This document shows, piece after piece, positions 58,084 through 60,665 of a DNA stretch of 60,665 nt. The DNA is taken from positions 1-60,665 of the forward strand of contig JBGPBV010000024.1 in the NCBI GenBank assembly GCA_041481445.1, read 5' to 3'. The first letter of the stretch is position 1. Each line of letters starts with the position of its first letter. Under the pieces are notes generated by a model, which was not told where the DNA came from, ran no database searches, and was given only the letters and a program-made list of their open reading frames with translations. This stretch comes from AA29 sp041481445. GTDB lineage: Bacteria > Acidobacteriota > Vicinamibacteria > Fen-336. Both the position numbers and the translations under genes were made by a program.

Positions 58084-59208
58084 ATGAGCAAGCGAATGGG
58101 CGTGATGCTGCTGGCGGTCATGGCGTTCCTGGCCGCCATCGGCACCGTGAAGTTCCGTCAGATCAAGGCGGGCATGGCCATGGCGGCCTCGTTCCAGCCT
58201 CCGCCGGAAGCGGTCACCACGATCGCGGCGCGGGCGGAGGCCTGGCCGGCGACGCTGCCGGCGATCGGGACGGTGGTGGCGGTGCGGGGCGTGACCGTGA
58301 GCGCGGATCTTCCGGGCATGGTGGAGGAGATCTCGTTCGAGTCCGGGCGGGCGGTGCCGGCCGGACAGGTCCTCGTCCGCCTCGACTCGCGGCAGGAACG
58401 GGCGCAGCTCCAGGCGGCGGAGGCCCAGCGTGACCTCGCGCACGCGAACCTCGACCGCGCCCGCGGCCTGGTCGCGGAGGGCGTGATCGCGCAGGCCGAC
58501 TTCGACAAGGCGAGCGCGGAGCACAAGCAGGCGGAGGCGAAGGTGGGGGAGATCCGCGCCACCATCGAGCGCAAGCAGATCCGCGCCCCCTTTGCCGGCG
58601 TGCTCGGCATCCGGCAGGTGAACCTCGGGCAGTACCTGAACGCGGGCGAGGCGGTGGTGTCCCTCCAGGCCATCGACCCGATCTACGTCAACTTCTCGGT
58701 GCCGCAGCAGGAGCTCGGCTCCCTGAAGATCGGCGCCCCCGTCCGGGTCAGCGCGGAGGGCGTGGCCGGCCAGTCCTCCGGCCGCATCACCGCCGTCGAC
58801 GCCGTGGTCGACGAAGGGACGCGCAACGCGCAGGTCCAGGCCACCCTCGCCAATCCGGACGGGCGTTTCCGCCCGGGCACGTTCGTGAAGGCCGAGGTGG
58901 CGCTGGGGGTCGAGCGCTCGATGGTGGTCCTTCCCGCCTCCGCCATCAGCTACGCCCCCTACGGCGATTCCGTGTTCGTGGTCGGCGACCTGGACGGCCC
59001 GGGCGGCAAGGCCTACCGCGGTGTCCGCCAGCAGGTCGTCAAGCTGGGGGGCGCGCGAGGGGACCAGGTGGCGGTGGTGTCCGGCCTGAGCGCGGGCCAG
59101 GAGGTGGTGACCTCCGGCGCGTTCAAGCTGCGCACGGGCGCCGCCGTCCGCGTGCACAACGAGACCCAGCCCTCGAACGAGGCGGCGCCGAAGCCGGAGG
59201 ACAACTGA
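58084..59208 (+). CDS. RND periplasmic adaptor (membrane fusion protein)
   Basis: Start chosen at ATG 58084 after a GGAG site, because MSKRMGVMLLAVMAFLAAIGTVKF is a signal-anchor; an upstream ATG at 58012 is possible. The 374 residues have the lipoyl-like VSADLPGMVEEISFESGRAVPAGQVLVRLDS, an alpha-hairpin (AEAQRDLAHANLDRARGLVA), IRAPFAGVLGIRQVNLGQYL, and the beta-barrel and membrane-proximal part. This arrangement matches the MexE/AcrA-like subgroup. No lipobox. It overlaps the pump ATG by one base (TGATG). Confidence 0.92.
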   Translation: MSKRMGVMLLAVMAFLAAIGTVKFRQIKAGMAMAASFQPPPEAVTTIAARAEAWPATLPAIGTVVAVRGVTVSADLPGMVEEISFESGRAVPAGQVLVRLDSRQERAQLQAAEAQRDLAHANLDRARGLVAEGVIAQADFDKASAEHKQAEAKVGEIRATIERKQIRAPFAGVLGIRQVNLGQYLNAGEAVVSLQAIDPIYVNFSVPQQELGSLKIGAPVRVSAEGVAGQSSGRITAVDAVVDEGTRNAQVQATLANPDGRFRPGTFVKAEVALGVERSMVVLPASAISYAPYGDSVFVVGDLDGPGGKAYRGVRQQVVKLGGARGDQVAVVSGLSAGQEVVTSGAFKLRTGAAVRVHNETQPSNEAAPKPEDN

Positions 59209-60665
59209 TGCGTTTCACCGACCTGTTCGTCAAGCGGCCCGTCCTGGCCGTGGTCGTGAACCTCGTGATCCTCATCGCCGGGCTGCAGGCGATCCGCTCG
59301 CTCAGCGTGCGCCAGTACCCCCGGAGCGACATCGCGGTCATCCGGGTGGGCACCGCCTACGTGGGCGCCTCCGCCGACCTCGTGCGCGGCTTCATCACCA
59401 CGCCTCTCGAGCGGGTGATCGCCAGCGCGGACGGCATCGACTACGTCGAGTCGTCGAGCGCGCAGGGCTCGAGCACGATCACCGTCCACCTCAAGCTCAA
59501 CTACGACACCAGCGCCGCCCTGACCCAGATCCAGGCCAAGGTGGCCCAGGTGCGCAACCAGCTCCCGCCGGAGGCGGAGGCGCCCGTCATCGAGCTGGAG
59601 ACCGCGGACAACCAGTTCGCGGCCATGTACATCGGGTTCGCGTCGGACTCGCTCGACCAGAACCAGATCACGGACTACCTGACGCGCGTGGTCCAGCCGC
59701 GGCTGAGCGCGATCAGCGGGGTGCAGCGCGCGGACATCCTGGGTGACCGCACCTTCGCCATGCGCGTCTGGCTCAAGCCGGACAAGATGGCCGCCCTCGG
59801 CATCTCGCCCTCGCAGGTGCGCGCCGCCCTGGCCGCCAACAACTCCCTGTCCGCCCTCGGACGGACCAAGGGCTCGATGGTGTCGGTGAACCTGGTGGCC
59901 AACACCGACCTGCGCACGCCGGAGGAGTTCCGGCAGCTCGTGGTGAAGGAGGAGAAGGGAGTGGTCGTCCGCCTCGGCGACGTCTCGGACGTGGTGCTCG
60001 GGGCCGAGAACTACGACTCCGACGTCCGCTTCAACGGCCAGGCCGCCACCTTCATGGGGATCTGGGTGCTGCCGACCGCGAACTCCCTCGACGTCATCAA
60101 GAAGGTGCGGGAGACGATGCCGGACATCCAGGCCCAGCTCCCCACCGGGATGAAGGCGGGCATTCCCTACGACTCGACCGCCTACATCCAGGACGCCATC
60201 GACGAGGTGCTCAAGACCCTGACCGAGACCCTCCTCATCGTGGTGGTGGTCATCTTCCTGTTCCTGGGGTCGCTGCGCTCGGTGCTGATCCCCGTGGTGG
60301 CCATCCCGATCTCGCTGGTCGGCGCCGTCTTCCTGATGATGGCGGCCGGGTTCACCATCAACCTCCTCACCCTTCTCGCCATCGTGCTCGCGGTGGGGCT
60401 GGTGGTGGACGACGCGATCGTCATGGTCGAGAACGTGGAGCGCCATCTCCAGCTGGGCAAGCGCCCCTTCGAGGCGGCCCTCCATGCCGCCCGCGAGCTG
60501 GTGGGGCCCATCGTGGCCATGACCATCACCCTGGCCGCGGTCTACACGCCGGTGGCCATCCAGGGCGGCCTCACCGGCGCCCTCTTCCGCGAGTTCGCCT
60601 TCACCCTGGCCGGCGCCGTCATCGTCTCCGGCGTGGTGGCCCTGACCCTGTCCCCCATGATGGGC
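59208..60665 (+). CDS. RND efflux pump, inner-membrane subunit (3' end outside window)
   Basis: The first 486 codons are present and the frame continues out of the window. The start MRFTDLFVKRPVLAVVVNLVILIAGL is the usual first helix, followed by SVRQYPRSDIAVIRV, the porter repeats, a TM block (LLIVVVVIFLFLGSLRSVLIP) and helix 4 with the proton-relay Asp pair in VGLVVDDAIVMVENVERH. It is HAE1-type, so drug, solvent or lipid export is likely. MarR, adaptor and pump form one operon. Confidence 0.93.
   Translation, partial: MRFTDLFVKRPVLAVVVNLVILIAGLQAIRSLSVRQYPRSDIAVIRVGTAYVGASADLVRGFITTPLERVIASADGIDYVESSSAQGSSTITVHLKLNYDTSAALTQIQAKVAQVRNQLPPEAEAPVIELETADNQFAAMYIGFASDSLDQNQITDYLTRVVQPRLSAISGVQRADILGDRTFAMRVWLKPDKMAALGISPSQVRAALAANNSLSALGRTKGSMVSVNLVANTDLRTPEEFRQLVVKEEKGVVVRLGDVSDVVLGAENYDSDVRFNGQAATFMGIWVLPTANSLDVIKKVRETMPDIQAQLPTGMKAGIPYDSTAYIQDAIDEVLKTLTETLLIVVVVIFLFLGSLRSVLIPVVAIPISLVGAVFLMMAAGFTINLLTLLAIVLAVGLVVDDAIVMVENVERHLQLGKRPFEAALHAARELVGPIVAMTITLAAVYTPVAIQGGLTGALFREFAFTLAGAVIVSGVVALTLSPMMG

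Overview
The window is about 60.7 kb of very GC-rich bacterial DNA, roughly 70 % by eye, densely packed, with many GTG and TTG starts and 1–8 nt gene overlaps. An Acidobacteriota-like organism is the best guess. The reasons are an orphan 'ADOP'-type MacB/FtsX permease at 15.3–17.7 kb (a family named from Acidobacteria), the housekeeping run yicC-gmk-rpoZ-coaBC-udg-priA, separate HU and IHF-type genes beside der, and a MerR gene after the IHF gene. This is inferred from gene content only; no 16S rRNA is present.

1–25.9 kb is an envelope or extracellular polysaccharide locus. It opens with secreted repeat proteins: a chitobiase-C-like tandem-repeat protein cut by the window edge, a beta-helix/InlB-like-repeat/LamG protein, and a shorter beta-helix lipoprotein paralog. 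It then holds a GT2–WecG/TagA fusion, wecB, an orphan NarL-type regulator, a UDP-glucuronate decarboxylase (uxs), a WcaJ/WbaP-type priming transferase, several GT4 and GT2 glycosyltransferases, ugd and galE. These supply UDP-ManNAc, UDP-GlcA, UDP-xylose and UDP-galactose and build a lipid-linked glycan. No Wzx, Wzy or Wzm/Wzt is visible. The ADOP permease and a MazE/VapC-like toxin–antitoxin pair interrupt the locus.

25.9–40.8 kb is core metabolism: an MsbA-like exporter behind a good sigma70 promoter, yicC, gmk, rpoZ, coaBC, type-4 udg, priA, a polytopic GT39-like protein, a site-2 protease, HU, der, IHF-alpha-like, merR, tRNA-Pro(GGG), surE and tRNA-Pro(CGG).

40.8–49.4 kb is accessory: two toxin–antitoxin modules, an ECF sigma factor fused to a zinc anti-sigma-like domain, and a leftward tripartite RND efflux operon (tolC-like, lipoprotein adaptor, pump, small DUF2892 protein).

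49.4–57.5 kb holds a secreted protein, a stretch of apparently broken genes (PilZ-like, phosphate-binding-like, peroxiredoxin-like), and a tightly coupled signalling operon of histidine kinase, NtrC-type regulator, single receiver, GAF protein and an orphan CheD, ending in an EAL-domain stub. From 57.5 kb a MarR repressor precedes a second RND adaptor and a pump that runs off the window.

Notable points are: two genes whose best Shine-Dalgarno sequence points at a non-standard AUA or ACG codon, a probable C-run frameshift in the GT39-like gene, likely leaderless or near-leaderless starts for MarR and two antitoxins, and the orphan-CheD operon.
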